Source: an uncultured Clostridia bacterium (lineage in GTDB: Bacteria > Bacillota > Clostridia > Oscillospirales > Acutalibacteraceae). From it: DNA of 6,741 nt. The notes below the pieces were generated by a model. The model made no database searches. It saw only the letters and a program-made list of their open reading frames with translations, and was not told the DNA's origin. The position numbers and the translations under genes were made by a program. Positions 6,061-6,741 of this stretch are shown one piece after another (position 1 is the first letter of the stretch; every line of letters begins with the position of its first letter). The stretch covers positions 1 to 6,741 of the forward strand of contig CALZMC010000031.1 in the NCBI GenBank assembly GCA_945788455.1, read 5' to 3'.

Positions 6061-6741
6061 GACGCCTGAGTATGCGTTGAAGCCACCGTCAACAGCTATA
6101 TTCACTCCTGTGATGAATCCTGAATACTCCTCGTCACATAGGAATAAAAGAGTACCTGCAAGCTCCTCGGGATTACCGAAACGGTTCATCGGAGTAGCGG
6201 CAAGAATTTTGCCTGTTCTTTCTGTTGGAGAGCCGTCAGGATTCCAAAGCAGAGTAGCATTCTGCTTTGTTGAGAAAAATCCCGGTGCGATAGCATTTAC
6301 TCTAATTCCGAGTGGAGCAAAGTGAACAGCCATCCACTCCGTAAAGTTCTTTACAGCTGCCTTTGCAGCAGAATAAGCGGGAATACGTGTAAGCGGACGA
6401 TACGCATTCATCGAGGTTACCATAATAATTGTACCCTTCTCCTTCTCTGCCATATCCTTCGCAAAAACCTGTGTCGGAATTAGTGTTCCCAAGAAATTTA
6501 AGTTAAATACAAAGCTGATGCCGTTTGGGTCAAGGTCAAAGAAGGTCTTAACATTCTCGTCCTTTTGGATAAGGTCGATCTTCTCTAAGGTGTCCTTTGT
6601 TGTTGTGCCCTTTGGATTATTTCCGCCTGCGCCGTTTAGGAGAATGTCACAGGTGCCGAGCTTTTCGTTAATTTCTCTGCGAGCCTCTTCCATTGACTCA
6701 ATCTCTAAAACGTTACAGCCAACTGCGATAGCCTCGCCACC
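6058..6741 (-). CDS. Short-chain dehydrogenase, D-mannonate oxidoreductase type, 5'-truncated by window edge
   Basis: In many Gram-positive bacteria an SDR-family enzyme (YjmF/UxuB type) interconverts D-fructuronate and D-mannonate with NAD(P)H in hexuronate breakdown. The 227 visible residues keep reading open to base 6741, so the Met at 6693 is internal. Some 45-55 residues with the nucleotide-binding TGxxxGxG are missing. Counted from the first visible residue, the NGAGG motif is at 36-40, the catalytic Ser at 110 (VTSMN), and the YxxxK at 123-127 (YSAAK). [16 protein letters not shown] follows, and the family-typical [11 protein letters not shown] closes the protein. The [12 protein letters not shown] segment, the long insert before FNLNFLG and the AYSGV end point to the mannonate oxidoreductase group rather than generic FabG-like SDRs. 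This rests on recall of B. subtilis YjmF; 2-deoxygluconate or related sugar-acid substrates remain possible. It converges on the synthetase operon, so it is a separate unit. Its stop codon lies inside the neighbouring repeat. Confidence 0.85.
   Translation of the reverse strand, partial: GGEAIAVGCNVLEIESMEEARREINEKLGTCDILLNGAGGNNPKGTTTKDTLEKIDLIQKDENVKTFFDLDPNGISFVFNLNFLGTLIPTQVFAKDMAEKEKGTIIMVTSMNAYRPLTRIPAYSAAKAAVKNFTEWMAVHFAPLGIRVNAIAPGFFSTKQNATLLWNPDGSPTERTGKILAATPMNRFGNPEELAGTLLFLCDEEYSGFITGVNIAVDGGFNAYSGV

Overview
The window reads as chromosome of a low-to-mid-GC Gram-positive anaerobe, most likely class Clostridia and perhaps Oscillospirales/Ruminococcaceae. The evidence is strong GGAGG ribosome binding sites, a cell-shape PBP2 gene followed by an mgsA-type gene, a hisS-aspS pair, and proteins whose wording resembles clostridial family members. 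This taxonomic call comes from family recognition, not from a search. There is no phage, plasmid, CRISPR, IS transposase or RNA gene. Almost all of it is ordinary housekeeping DNA, and I found no convincing new multi-gene system.

Layout, left to right. (1) 2-1516 (+): the 3' three-quarters or so of a class B penicillin-binding protein 2, cut by the window edge. (2) 1517-1616: an AT-rich spacer with a good extended -10 promoter. (3) 1617-2030 (+): an mgsA-family gene in which two of the catalytic aspartates of methylglyoxal synthase are replaced. (4) 2031-2086: a short spacer with an intrinsic-terminator hairpin. A perfect TATAAT lies just before it, inside the end of mgsA, so the hairpin may sit in the hisS leader. 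(5) 2087-5800 (+): a tightly overlapped trio, hisS, aspS and a YfbR-type HD-domain 5'-nucleotidase, with overlaps of 1 and 8 bases. (6) 5801-6057: a convergent intergenic region with a strong hairpin terminator, then two abutting degenerate copies of an approximately 87-base palindromic, TA-bounded element. (7) 6058-6741 (-): the 3' part of a short-chain dehydrogenase of the D-mannonate oxidoreductase type, cut by the window edge.

Functionally, the plus-strand genes cover septum-independent wall synthesis (PBP2), a possible triose-phosphate overflow enzyme or pseudoenzyme (MgsA), two aminoacyl-tRNA synthetases and deoxynucleotide-pool housekeeping. The minus-strand gene belongs to hexuronate (glucuronate/galacturonate) catabolism and is a separate transcription unit. 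The points most worth a second look are the substituted MgsA active site, the palindromic repeat pair whose outer end forms the stop codon of the dehydrogenase, the hisS leader hairpin without a T-box, and a marked preference for the leucine codon CTA before lysine or asparagine codons.
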